A stretch of 64,000 nt of DNA from DASYAN01 sp963727755. GTDB lineage: Bacteria > Chloroflexota > Ktedonobacteria > Ktedonobacterales > Ktedonobacteraceae. The notes below the pieces were generated by a model. The model searched no databases, was not told the origin of the DNA, and saw only the letters and a program-made list of their open reading frames with translations. The translations under genes and the position numbers were made by a program. Position 1 is the stretch's first letter, and each line of letters starts with the position of its first letter. Below are positions 8,432 through 18,129 of the stretch, piece by piece. The DNA lies in NCBI GenBank assembly GCA_963727755.1, contig CAVSHN010000011.1, positions 215,412-279,411 on the forward strand. Reading direction: 5' to 3'.

Positions 8432-8784
8432 GAGTGCATTTATTCCCTTCGATAATTGAACATACTAATTATGGAAATAGACAATCTGTCGGTCGTTAGC
8501 TACCGATTATAGCATCCTCGTGTCTTCAGTGTGCTCGATAGCGGATTGACTTATTCGAATGTTCTATGACTTTCTAGTCATAAAGTTACCAGAAAGTCAC
8601 CGCTTTTGTCAAGAGGGTGTCCATGATGTTCATGATGCTTGATTTTGGGGTGGTCTGGTAGCTTGGCTGGAGCATGGTCGCATTGCTACAATCTTACTTG
8701 CCTTCCTCGTTGGTCTCGGTTGCTTTTACTCCTGTGCATAGTTGCTCGACACTCACAGGCAAGTTAGGCAATAGTTCCAAGAAT
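8432..8784. other. Intergenic region between IS607 element and HlyD gene
   Basis: Holds the 3' flank of tnpB (8785) and the upstream region of the HlyD-like gene. In IS607 and IS605 elements the guide RNA (omega/reRNA) scaffold lies at the 3' end of tnpB and runs out of the element, which would place it around 8700-8850 here. I see no diagnostic hairpin, so this is only a place to look. Confidence 0.4.
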
Positions 8785-10063
8785 TTAGCGAATCCTAGAC
8801 TTTCGGGTTTGGAGGGGAACGACGATCCTCTCAGGATGCACTACTAAAGACGCAAGCGCCTTATTCACATCCTCTATCCCATTGCCTGTAAAGGCGTTTG
8901 GGAGTGCTTTACGCATGATATTATAGCTGCCATTGATATCTGCGTTAAATTTACGCCCATTTGAGGCCTTGTACATGCCACGTTTCACGCGTCTGCCACT
9001 GAATGTTGCCTTGTCAGCATCTTCTTCACCAAAGCTGGGTATGGGATCGCGATCCAGAAAGCTGGCTTTGCTGGTATAGCTTTCCTCTTGCACAAGGACC
9101 TCTATTCCAACGAGCTTAGCTTTATAGGTGAGCATATCAATGAACCTTGCATGTGGCAATTGCACAAAATGCAGGTTATTCCTTTTGCTCATGTTGGACT
9201 CTTGCTTCCAACCTGGATTTTGCCGATAACCAACGTGCCAATGCCTTCTGCAACCAGCAAGTCGATGATACGCCTAGAGACTGTGTGCAGGTAGTGATCT
9301 ATGCGCCTAGTTCGTTTGGCGGCAACACGTTCTAGCGAGCGACTAGTGTGATGGTTGCTGCTCATGTTCTTTTGCATCTTAGACATATGTTTGTTGTAAT
9401 ATTGGTTCACGCTCTTAATCGGACGCCCGTTAACAAGGCGAGGAACTAATCCTCTTTTGTTTGATGTTAGCGCGACAAGATTGTTCACCCCAATGTCTAT
9501 CGCTGCAACGAGAGAAGGATTGACATCTTCTTGCACTTCGACTTTCGTATAGACAACTTCAACGACATAGCATCCACGGATCGACGGCACAATGCGAACC
9601 TGATCAATGTTCCGATGTCTGGTTCTGATCTCGATGCCAAGCTGAGATGGCTTGATGATGCCGTTACGCAGTGCTGTTTGAGAAATTGCCTGAATAGTGT
9701 AGACAAGGATATTCCTCCCTTCTTTCTGTCCTTGTATCCAGGCAACTTTGGACGGCCTAAGAACTTGGATGGATCTTCCTCATAGGTGCGTGTAGCCTCG
9801 AAGTACGATTTCCAATTCTTATCAAGCAGCTTGAGCACCTGCTGAGACACTTTGCGAGGAAGCGATCGATAGGCTTCATGCTTCTGCATGCGCTTAGCCA
9901 TCTGGTTGTAGTTTAGGTATTTCCCGCAAAAGATGAAGTGTTGTCTCATCTCATAGAGCGCCGCATTGTAGAGATTTTTGGAGGCGAAGGCTGCACGATC
10001 TACATCCGCAAAGCGAGCATCAGTTTTCTTGATCATGTGCTTCTCGACTAGCTGCATCTTCAT
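8785..10063 (-). CDS. tnpB: IS607-type TnpB RNA-guided endonuclease (two frameshifts)
   Basis: Starts MKMQLVEKHMIKKTDARFAD at 10063, overlapping tnpA by 44 bases. Shifts near 9700 and 9195 connect KFLGRPKLPGYKDRKKG, the RuvC-I segment VAAIDIGVNNLVALTS, the helical ERVAAKRTRRIDHYLHTVSR, then NNLHFVQLPHARFIDMLTYK, QEESYTSKASFLD, and RuvC-III KFNADINGSYNIMRKALP, stop at 8785. The zinc-finger cysteines are missing, and the usual RuvC-II Glu position reads VIGK, with Glu residues in QEESYTSK as the likely replacement, as in TnpBs with a rearranged catalytic site. About 420 residues, full length for the family. Makes RNA-guided cuts that favour element retention. Confidence 0.85.
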
Positions 10064-10634
10064 CCCCTTTCTCTGTTAACTCTGCTACAATTTTCGCTGT
10101 CTTGCGTTTAGCTCTTCTTTGCCCATACAGCCTTGCGCAAAAGCTGTAGATGATTGAAATCAGATCTGACGGTAAATCTTCTGTGCCGTTCTCTGCCGTA
10201 GTAACGACCTCTATTTCACGCCCTTGTCCTTTGAGAAGAGTCTCGATATAGCGAAACCCAAAACGTGTTCCTCGATCTTTGTGCTCAACTACAATCAATG
10301 TTGTTGATTGATCTGCCAGCAAAGAGAGAAATTTCGGACGACTATCATTGACTCCTGATCCAATCTCTTTGACTACCTTCGCTACCTGATAGCCTTTAGC
10401 GGTACAATAGGCCACTAATCGCTCAGCTTGGCTATCCAGATTGGACTCGTTCTCCGTAGAAGAAACCCGTGCATAGATAGCAACTTTTTGAGCGGTGCTA
10501 GGCTCTTGCACATCTTCATCAATGAGGATGGTATGCTTGCCGACTCTACGCCCTTTGATCTTTCCGTCCCGAAACCACCTCCATGCTGTCTCGTAACGGA
10601 CTCCCTGTTGTTTAGCATAATCACTTAACTTCAT
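10020..10634 (-). CDS. tnpA: IS607-type serine recombinase (MerR-like HTH plus resolvase domain)
   Basis: MKLSDYAKQQGVRYETAWRW and FRDGKIKGRRVGKHTILID form the N-terminal MerR-like helix-turn-helix. KVAIYARVSSTENESNLDSQ carries the catalytic serine of the resolvase domain (RVSS), followed by LVAYCTAKGYQVAKVVKEIG, GSGVNDSRPKF and VVEHKDRGTRFGFRYIETLL, all standard IS607 recombinase motifs. About 204 residues, full length. The ATG at 10634 gives the canonical N-terminus; 12 codons of open frame upstream lack a ribosome site. Uninterrupted, so it may still be active. Confidence 0.92.
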   Translation of the reverse strand: MKLSDYAKQQGVRYETAWRWFRDGKIKGRRVGKHTILIDEDVQEPSTAQKVAIYARVSSTENESNLDSQAERLVAYCTAKGYQVAKVVKEIGSGVNDSRPKFLSLLADQSTTLIVVEHKDRGTRFGFRYIETLLKGQGREIEVVTTAENGTEDLPSDLISIIYSFCARLYGQRRAKRKTAKIVAELTEKGDEDAASREAHDQEN

Positions 10635-10676
10635 GGATATATGATAGCACAACCATGTAAAGATTGTCAAGGATAA

Positions 10677-11277
10677 TCATGGATACGCTATAATTTCAAT
10701 GAACGTTTCCAATACTTGAGAGGGTAGCTTAGCGGAGCCAATAAATAGGCCGAGGGAGCGATATTCACTTCCGTCTAAAATCAACAACTCGATTGTCAGT
10801 TCCTCAGGAGTGACAACCCAATATTCAGGCACACCTGTACAGGCATAAGCCTCCCATTTCTCGCCATAGTCATGGTTAGCAGTATTAGAATCGGTAATCT
10901 CAATGACTAGATCAGGAGCGCCAATAATATGCGTTTCCGTAATGCGATCAAGATGCTCATTTAGAACAACAAGCACGTCTGGCTGGACCACGTTCCGACT
11001 ATTGAGTTCTACGTCAAGTGGTGCCGTATATACTCTTCCTAAATTATTAGCCTTCACAAAACTACGTAAGTAGCCTATAAGCTCCACGACAATCTCCTGA
11101 TGCTCTGGGCCTGGAGATTGTGACATATACAGCACACTCCCCCTATCACTTCGTAGCGATGGCCATCCTCTGGAATTGCTGCATAATCCTCATAGGCCCA
11201 CTCTCCTTGCTTGGGACCTGGAATCCAGCAGGAATAACTACAGGCGAACTCTCGGTTGTTCTCATTATTGTTGCCAT
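10677..11277 (-). CDS. Uma2-family (DUF820) putative restriction endonuclease (two frameshifts)
   Basis: Reading across two one-base shifts (near 11230 and 11130) gives MATIMRTTESSPVVIPAGFQ, KQGEWAYEDYAAIPEDGHRY with EVIGG, and the PD-(D/E)XK-like core NVVQPDVLVVL, PDLVIEITDSNTANHDYGEK, YACTGVPEYWVV. Length near 195 fits the family. Uma2 proteins have a nuclease fold but their cellular function is poorly defined; they occur in many copies in Chloroflexota and cyanobacteria. Starts with ATG at 11277. It directly adjoins the IS607 element, which may have inserted just downstream of its stop. Confidence 0.78.
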
Positions 11278-11434
11278 GATTTCTATCTTGCCTTTCTGTA
11301 GAGATACTTCTTCCTCTGACCTTTAAATAGCCCTGAGAAGAACAGCCCATCACCCTATTGTGCATAGTATAACATATTTGCTAGCACTTTTAAATAGAAA
11401 TTTATCTATATACTATCCTGCACTCAGAAGTAAC

Positions 11435-11475
11435 AAAAAAGTGTATTGGAGAAGAAAAACCGCTCCAATACACTT
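11435..11475 (-). terminator. Rho-independent terminator of aconitase gene
   Basis: Perfect 13-bp stem: AAGTGTATTGGAG at 11439-11451 with CTCCAATACACTT at 11463-11475. On the minus strand the stem is followed by six T, placing it 16 bases after the acnA stop. Confidence 0.9.
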
Positions 11476-11490
11476 ATGTAGTATAGCTAC

Positions 11491-14324
11491 TTATTCCTCT
11501 TTCAGAAGCTTGCGCAGCACTGTTGGCAAGATGCCGCCGTTCTGATAATAGGTAACATCAATGGCGCTATCCAGGCGAGCAAGTGTCTGGAAGGAGAAAG
11601 TTGAACCATCTTCGCGTGTTACCTTCACTATTACCTGCTGGTGCGGCTTGAGATGTTGCTCAATGCCTACGATATCATAGGTCTCATGGCTTGTCAGTCC
11701 CAGTGATCTTTATTCTCACCCTGGCGGAACTGTAGTGGCAAGATGCCCATCCCTACCAGATTGCTACGGTGAATGCGCTCGAAACTTTCGGCGATCACAG
11801 CCCGTATCCCTAGTAGTAGTGGACCTTTAGCCGCCCAGTCACGCGAACTACCGGAGCCATACTCTTTGCCTGCAATCACCAGTAGTGGCACACCCTCTTG
11901 CTGATAGCGTACAGATGCATCATAGATTGTCATCTCCTCATCATCGTGGAGAGTATAATAGCCTTCCTTGCCCTCAACCAGACGGTTACGCAAGCGGATA
12001 TTGCCAAAGGTGCCACGTACCATTATCTCATGATTACCACGACGTGCGCCATAGGTATTAAAATCACGCTTCTGAACGCCTTGTGTGATCAAATACTGTC
12101 CCGCAGGACTCTTCTCAGAGAAGCTACCTGCTGGCGAGATATGATCCGTAGTAATCGAGTCATCGACCATCACCAGGACGCGTGCGCCGTGAATATCCTT
12201 TACCGGGGCAGGATTTGACGACATATCCTTGAAAAAAGGTGGCTCCTGAATATAGGTCGAGAGAGTATCCCACTGGAAGAGTGCTCCGGTCGAGTTTGAC
12301 AACGAGCGCCAGTGTTCATCGCCCTCAAACACATGTGCGTAGTTCTTAGCGAAGACCTCAGGTGTGACTGCCTGGGCTACAACATTGCGAACCTCTTCCT
12401 GAGTTGGCCAGATGTCGCATAAGTATACTTCCTCGCCGTTGGCATCAGTCCCAATCGGCTCTGTGGTTAGATCAATATCTACCGTGCCAGCCAGAGCATA
12501 GGCCACGACGAGAGGTGGAGAGGCCAGGAAGCTTGCGCGGACCTGAGGGTGAATACGACCTTCAAAATTGCGGTTACCGCTCAGGACAGCAGCAACTACG
12601 AGATCATTCTCTTGCACTGCCTGTGCTACGGGCTCTGGCAGCGGGCCGCTATTCCCGATGCAACTCGTGCAGCCAAAGCCCACGAGATGGAAGCGTAGTG
12701 CCTCCAGGTATGGCAGTAGATTTGCGTTTTGCAGATAATCGAGAACTGCTCGTGATCCTGGGGCTAGACTAGTCTTGACGATAGGATTAACGGAGAGCCC
12801 ACGTTCAACAGCCTTCTTCGCTAGCAGGCCAGCTGCAATCATCACTGACGGATTAGAGGTATTCGTGCAACTAGTGATGGCAGCAATAGCAACTGAGCCA
12901 TCTGTCAGATGTGCCTGTACCTTACCGATTTGAACCAGAACATCATGAATATGATCATTAGCATGACCATTGTTCTCACCTGCATGCTGTTTTAGCTGTG
13001 CCTTCCCATTCTCCACTTGAGCCACAGGATCAGGGTCGGCTTTGCCACCTTCTGTTCCCAGGCGAAGCAAGCCATTCTCTGTCTCGACATTCTCAGCTAA
13101 GGCTTGGAAACGATCGGCATACGTTGTACGGAACGTGCGACTCAATGCACTCATCGGTACACGATCCTGAGGACGGCGTGGTCCAGCAAGACTGGGCTCG
13201 ATGGTGCTGAGGTCGAGTTCGAGCAAGTCATCAAAATGTGGTTCGGGAGTATCATCTGTGCGGAAGAGACCCTGCTCCTTGGTATAGCGCTCAACCAGAT
13301 CGACAAGCTTGGGGTCTCGTCCTGTATCGTGCAAATAGCGTAGTGTCTCAGCATCGACCGGGAAGAGTGTGGCAGTGGCACCAAACTCGGGTGACATATT
13401 CGAGATCGTTGCACGATCGGCCAATCCTAACCGGCTCAGACCGGGACCAGTGAATTCCACAAACTTGCCCACGACGCCTCGTTTGCGCAGAATCTGCGTC
13501 ACAGTCAGAACAAGATCGGTCGCGGTGGCACCTTCTGGTAAGCTCCCTGTTAGACGCATACCAATCACCTCTGGCGTGAGCAAGTAAACGGGCTGACCAA
13601 GCAAAACAGCCTCTGCCTCGATGCCACCGACACCCCAGCCTAGCACACCAAGGCCATTAATCATTGTCGTATGCGAATCGGTACCCACCAGCGTATCAGG
13701 GTAAGCCAGTGTCTTGCCATGTTCATCCTTTGTCATGACCACTGAGGCTAGATATTCGAGGTTAACCTGATGCACAATGCCTGTGCCGGGAGGGACAACG
13801 CGGAAATTACTAAAGGCCTGCTGTCCCCAGCGCAAAAGAGCATAGCGCTCGCTATTGCGCTCATATTCGCGCTCGACATTGCGCGAGAAAGCTAGCGTTG
13901 AGCCAAAAGCATCGACCTGTACCGAATGATCAATTACTAGATCAGCAGGAACCAGTGGATTAATCTTCTGTGGATCTTTATGCATACGAGCGACGGCTGA
14001 ACGCATAGCTGCAAGATCAGCAACTGCGGGAACACCTGTGAAATCCTGTAGCAGAACACGCCCAGGCAGGAACGGATATTCCCTGACACTCGTTGTTGCC
14101 TGACCGGGAGCCCAATGTGCCAGCGTAAGAACATCATCCTCTGTCAGGAGTTCACCATCGGTATGACGTACGAGATTCTCCAGAATGATCTTCACAGTAA
14201 AAGGGAGCTGCTCAAGATCTTGCACACCAGACTTGGTCAGCGCTGCTAATTGAGCATAGAAAACTGTGCCATAATCACTTTTTAGCGTGGCACGCGCTCC
14301 AAATACATCTTTGTGTGTAGCCAT
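11491..14324 (-). CDS. acnA: Aconitate hydratase (aconitase A), frameshifted near its 3' end
   Basis: Interconverts citrate and isocitrate in the TCA cycle using a [4Fe-4S] cluster. Cluster ligands are visible: ITSCTNTSNPSVMIAAG and GFGCTSCIGNSGPLPEP. Domain 4 swivel begins ARVLVMVDDSITTDHISPAG and ends with GSGSSRDWAAKGP and RIHRSNLVGMGILPLQF. The long frame ends at 11694 after NKDHWD, but another frame continues naturally as SHETYDIVGIEQHLKPHQQV and ends VLRKLLKEE at 11491. Full length about 944 residues. Shine-Dalgarno AAGGA precedes the ATG. Ends in a strong terminator, so probably monocistronic. Confidence 0.95.
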
Positions 14325-14641
14325 AGCTTATCCTTTGGGAATTGAGTAGAGTAGGAGCAGGGGATGTGTAACTGTGCAAAGCAGTACACATGTTGATCCT
14401 ACGACCTTGTAACTACCCAAATACCAATTGAGGTAATCAACGCAATTCACTGCGCGAGTGGGGCGGGATTGATAGTGTTCGCCTTACCCCTGAGTAGTTA
14501 CAAGACTTTTAGCAGATGAGCGTTTGGTTCTCATTATACAATTACAGAGCGGGTTGGTGGGCGGTGAACTGAGGAGAATGAGGCATGTATCTCTACAAGC
14601 CACATTCTTGCGTTGCAGATCTTAAAGACTTTGTAGCACTA
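14325..14641. other. Upstream region of acnA with a long inverted repeat
   Basis: No gene. Contains the 11-bp inverted repeat at 14406-14504 and must contain the acnA promoter; I cannot pick out clear -35/-10 boxes. Confidence 0.5.
14406..14504. repeat. 99-bp segment bounded by inverted repeats (MITE-like or regulatory)
   Basis: CTTGTAACTAC at 14406-14416 and its exact complement GTAGTTACAAG at 14494-14504; with one mismatch the match extends to 14 bases (CTTGTAACTACYCA). The 77-base interior contains no gene. No clear target duplication flanks it. Confidence 0.5.
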
Positions 14642-15964
14642 TTATGCGCTAGCACTCTGCTGGTTTGGATCGACAATCGCGCCCACAAACAACAGCGTGC
14701 CAGTCACATCATCACGTATCGCACAGAAAAATGGCCGATTTACAACCATATTGAAGTTATCCGGAGATGGAGCAGCTGCCCCTACCATTACAACCGAGGT
14801 AACAGCAGCAGCCAGTGTTCCATATTCATCGACCTTCATCGTAGCCTTATGCTTAACTTCACTAATGCACACAGGCTGACCTTTGATCATGCCAGGGAAG
14901 GTGGCCTTATGGGGATCAAACGCCAGCCCCATACCCAACGCAGTCAATGCATCTTTGAGTCCCACCTCATAGGTTACGGCAAACTTTGGCAGATGAATCG
15001 TGCCGAATTGTTGCGTCAGGGTTTTCAGCAGTGCATTCCAGTGGGTTGCATCGAGACTGCTCAACAACGCCTTCAGGTTGCTATTTTCTGCAGGCAACAC
15101 AATATACATACTCATATTTCCAGCGCCATAAGGAAGCTTAATCATTTCGGTGGTGTCAGATCGTGCATAGAGGAATGAACCCTCTTTGGACATCATCGGT
15201 ATGGTAATGGTTTTTCCTGTGCTGGTGGTGAAATCGCTAGGTTGTGTAGCGCCTGTGGAGAATGGTACACACCACGGAGCCTTGAAGTAGAGCGCATTGA
15301 TCAGATACATCAGTGCGGCCTGATCAATATTTTTGACGATGGATGGAATCAAACCGTGTGTTTGCTTATTGACCCAAGTGTTGATAACGTCTGGCGCTTG
15401 TGGATTGCTAAAGTCCAGATTGTACAGCACGGCGCTATAATAGGTCTGGAGTGCCGTGATAAAGCTGGGCACAGCTACTAAGCCTTTGCGTAGCCAGATT
15501 GAGTCTGCAATGCTCAGTGTGATCTTGGGGTCGCGTTCGCGCAGCCCATTAAGTATGCTAAGCATTGCTGCATTGACGTCAGTCTGACTAAGAGCCTTGA
15601 GTCCCAGCGCTGTTGCCATTGCTTGTCTAGTCGTGCCAGTTACACCGTTGTAGACCATGTCCAAAGCAGTTGAGATGCTTAGTGGGGAGAAGAAGAGATT
15701 CTCAGCGCTGTTACTCTTGAGCAGCACATCTTGCAAGCGGAATCCAAAGTCGAGATTAGCAGCAAGTAGAGCATTGATGATGGCTGGATTGGCGATTACC
15801 GTACTGGTGGAACGCGTTTCCTCAGCTTTGGCATGAGGGGTAGAGTCCGGCATGTCGTTAAAACATGCCGCCAGACTGCTAATTCCCCATGCCGCCAATA
15901 AACCTTGGCACACGAGTGCTCTGCGGGTATAACGGAACGCGGTGGGTTGTTGATCTCTGATCAT
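14642..15964 (-). CDS. Serpin-family lipoprotein protease inhibitor
   Basis: 440 residues. Basic N-terminus followed by a hydrophobic stretch and lipobox LAAC at Cys34, so exported and lipid-anchored. Serpin signatures: NLFFSPLSISTALDMVYNGV, IADSIWLRKG, NTWVNKQTHGLIPSIV, LINALYFKAPWCVPF, and the C-terminal NRPFFCAIRDDVTGTLLFVG. The hinge DEYGTLAAAVTSVVMVG has the small residues (Gly-Thr, Ala-Ala-Ala, Thr) needed for loop insertion, so it is probably inhibitory; the P1 residue cannot be assigned with certainty. Bacterial serpins are patchily distributed. Complete and alone. Confidence 0.92.
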   Translation of the reverse strand: MIRDQQPTAFRYTRRALVCQGLLAAWGISSLAACFNDMPDSTPHAKAEETRSTSTVIANPAIINALLAANLDFGFRLQDVLLKSNSAENLFFSPLSISTALDMVYNGVTGTTRQAMATALGLKALSQTDVNAAMLSILNGLRERDPKITLSIADSIWLRKGLVAVPSFITALQTYYSAVLYNLDFSNPQAPDVINTWVNKQTHGLIPSIVKNIDQAALMYLINALYFKAPWCVPFSTGATQPSDFTTSTGKTITIPMMSKEGSFLYARSDTTEMIKLPYGAGNMSMYIVLPAENSNLKALLSSLDATHWNALLKTLTQQFGTIHLPKFAVTYEVGLKDALTALGMGLAFDPHKATFPGMIKGQPVCISEVKHKATMKVDEYGTLAAAVTSVVMVGAAAPSPDNFNMVVNRPFFCAIRDDVTGTLLFVGAIVDPNQQSASA

Positions 15965-16360
15965 CTGTTAACTCCTTTAGAAACCTTGCATCAAGGTACG
16001 ATGGCCAGATACTTGGCAACTAGGCCCCAACCTCTCTAGCCATCGCTGTCGAACTAGCATTTAATCATATGACGCTATAAACTGATCAATAGTTCCCTAG
16101 TGCTCACCATTCGCGTAAGAGGGTAGTCAGGAACCGAGAGTCTCACAACATTAGCGACCCCTTATCTGGGGATTGAGCACAGGAGCAAACATCTGGCCGA
16201 GCAACCAGACGTAAGGCAAGTTTGATAGTAGCATTGTCTGATGGACAGCCGTACAACTCTTTGATAAAAAAGGGCTTGCCAATCGGCTACGTCTAATCGT
16301 ATCGTTTTGGCTGCATTTGGACCAGTGTTATTGCATTCAGCTGGATGTGGTTGCCAGAGG
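15965..16360. other. Intergenic region between rnhB and serpin
   Basis: About 400 bases. A 72-codon minus-strand open frame (16162-16380) overlaps the end of rnhB and has no start signal or protein character. I see no hairpin or promoter I can support. Confidence 0.45.
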
Positions 16361-16999
16361 CTATGGTGGGAAGAGGCCAAAGAGTTCGCTTACCGGGGAA
16401 AAGCTCCTGCGGTGATGAGGGGTTGCGCCATACTTATGTAACGCCGCCAGATGTGCAGGCGTACCGTAGCCCTTATGCTGATCAAAGCCATAGCTTGGAT
16501 ATTCCTCGTGAAGTTTCAGCATCAGGCGGTCGCGTGTCACCTTAGCGATAATCGAGGCTGCGGCAATCGAGAGACTACGTGCGTCACCCTTGATAAGATC
16601 GCGTTGTGGTAGTGCCACATTCGGCAGGCGCAACGCGTCCAAAAGCAGTGCCTGAGGAGCTGGCGAGAGCTGGGTTAGTGCACTGCACATAGCATATTTC
16701 GTAGCCTGTAAAATATTGCGCTCGTCGATCATCGCAACGGACCCAATACCAACACCAACAGAAACGACATGCTGCATAATCAGATCATACAGACGTTCAC
16801 GCATCTGTGATGTTAACTGCTTGGAATTATTGACCCCTACGAAACGCTGTGCCGTATCATCGGCAAGCGGAAGAATCACAGCAGCAGCAACAACCGGGCC
16901 TGCAAGGCAACCTCGTCCGGCCTCATCAAGTCCTGCCACAAAGGAATAGCCCTGCTCAAGCAGGGCCATTTCTTCCACAAGCGTTGGCGTACTCTTCAT
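16361..16999 (-). CDS. rnhB: Ribonuclease HII
   Basis: Removes ribonucleotides and RNA from RNA-DNA hybrids. The family signature FVAGLDEAGRGCLAGPVVAA (acidic residues D25, E26), GVNNSKQLTSQMRERLYDLI, LLLDALRLP with the third Asp, and IAAASIIAKVTRDRLMLKLH are all present. 212 residues, full length. 49 bases downstream of rplS on the same strand, the common rplS-rnhB order, so probably cotranscribed. Confidence 0.95.
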   Translation of the reverse strand: MKSTPTLVEEMALLEQGYSFVAGLDEAGRGCLAGPVVAAAVILPLADDTAQRFVGVNNSKQLTSQMRERLYDLIMQHVVSVGVGIGSVAMIDERNILQATKYAMCSALTQLSPAPQALLLDALRLPNVALPQRDLIKGDARSLSIAAASIIAKVTRDRLMLKLHEEYPSYGFDQHKGYGTPAHLAALHKYGATPHHRRSFSPVSELFGLFPP

Positions 17000-17048
17000 T
17001 TCAACCTTGTCTGAGCCTTATTCTTCTGTCCCGCGAGCACTCTTCCAC

Positions 17049-17495
17049 TTATGCATTTGTCTCATTGCTAGCAGCAGCCTGGGATGCTTTGAGAGCCTTT
17101 GCTGCTTGCTTACTGCTCGGAAGAACCTCTTTTAGGCGAGCTGCTTTACCTGTCCGACCTCGCAGATAGTAGAGCTGTTTGCGGCGTACGCGGGCATGGC
17201 GTAGGACCTCGATCTTCTCAATACGAGGCGAGTTGAGCAGAAAAGTGCGTTCTACACCCACACCGTTAGTGATACGACGGACGGTGAAGTTGCGATTAAC
17301 GCCGCCGCCGCGCAGGCGCATGACAACGCCTTCAAAAGGCTGGAGTCGTTCGCGGTTACCCTCGACGACCTTTACTTGCAGGCGAACCGTATCGCCTGAC
17401 TTGATTTCAGGAAGACCTTTCCGTAACTGAGCGCTTTCGACAGCGGTAAGCAACGCCCGCCCTGCTGGCTTTGTTACGACCTGATTCTCTGCCAT
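17049..17495 (-). CDS. rplS: Large ribosomal subunit protein bL19
   Basis: Located at the 30S-50S interface. Shows SGDTVRLQVKVVEGNRERLQ, FEGVVMRLRGGGVNRNFTVR, GVGVERTFLLNSPRIEKIEV and VRRKQLYYLRGRTGKAARLK. The ATG at 17495 (MAENQVVTKPAG) sits 7 bases after AGGAGGAAA and is chosen over the open frame that continues ten codons upstream. The C-terminal Ala/Lys-rich tail of about 25 residues extends past the usual end. Followed by rnhB. Confidence 0.96.
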   Translation of the reverse strand: MAENQVVTKPAGRALLTAVESAQLRKGLPEIKSGDTVRLQVKVVEGNRERLQPFEGVVMRLRGGGVNRNFTVRRITNGVGVERTFLLNSPRIEKIEVLRHARVRRKQLYYLRGRTGKAARLKEVLPSSKQAAKALKASQAAASNETNA

Positions 17496-17602
17496 CGTTT
17501 TTCCTCCTAGTCCCATAGTGCTCATTATCTGAACAGTTTAGCAGAGCAATGGGCGCAAAATTTTCATCTTAAAGGTTAATTTTTACAGCACATTACATCA
17601 CA

Positions 17603-17869
17603 TTACTTGGCGTTGAGTTGCTTCATCAGGCGTGATTTGCGTCGAGCTGCATTATTCTTATGAATCACACCTTTTTTGGCTGCTTTATCCAGTTCGCTGA
17701 CAGCGGAGCGGACGGCAGCTTCAGTAGCTTGCTCATCAATGACAGGAGTGACAACAGCCTGACGAGCTTTTGTGATTGCTGTTTTGACAATTGACTTGGT
17801 TCTGCGATTGAACACGCGGCGCTTCTGTTCCTGACGCATGCGCTTTTCTGCAGATTTTGTATTGGGCAT
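17603..17869 (-). CDS. rpsT: Small ribosomal subunit protein bS20
   Basis: MPNTKSAEKRMRQEQKRRVF and NRRTKSIVKTAITKARQAV at the N-terminus, GVIHKNNAARRKSRLMKQLN at the end: standard bS20, which binds 16S rRNA early in assembly. 88 residues, full length. Its own promoter region (17870-18129) separates it from the L,D-transpeptidase gene upstream. Confidence 0.96.
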   Translation of the reverse strand: MPNTKSAEKRMRQEQKRRVFNRRTKSIVKTAITKARQAVVTPVIDEQATEAAVRSAVSELDKAAKKGVIHKNNAARRKSRLMKQLNAK

Positions 17870-18129
17870 GTAGGTTCTCGATCCTTCCTGGAATATCTAT
17901 CCGTTAGCACGGGCTTGATTATACTGTCTATGGTCACAAAATGCGATTCCCTCAGCTTGCTGAACTCGCAATCTATGATCGTTGACAGTATAGAGTACAT
18001 CTTTGCATTCAGAGACTTCGCAAGAGTCCCAAATTGACCGAACGCAAGGCAGAACAAAATATAGTGGCAGAACTGCCGCACTGAGTGCGGGTAGATTATA
18101 GCAGAGGACTCTGAAAAATGTCAAATGAA

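Larger units (their letters stand above)
8785..10676 (-). mobile_element. IS607-family insertion sequence (approximate limits)
   Basis: A serine-recombinase tnpA followed by an overlapping tnpB is the diagnostic IS607 organisation. These elements have no terminal inverted repeats and no target duplication, so ends cannot be fixed by eye; the element must lie between the HlyD-like gene (start 8431) and the Uma2 gene (stop 10677), and the limits given are those of its genes. Confidence 0.75.

Noticed and set aside
8785..10063. Three separate transposase genes
   Set aside because: The three frames are consecutive parts of one TnpB joined by one-base shifts.
11898..13587. Many frames of 60-120 codons opposite and within aconitase
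   Set aside because: Shadow frames of acnA.
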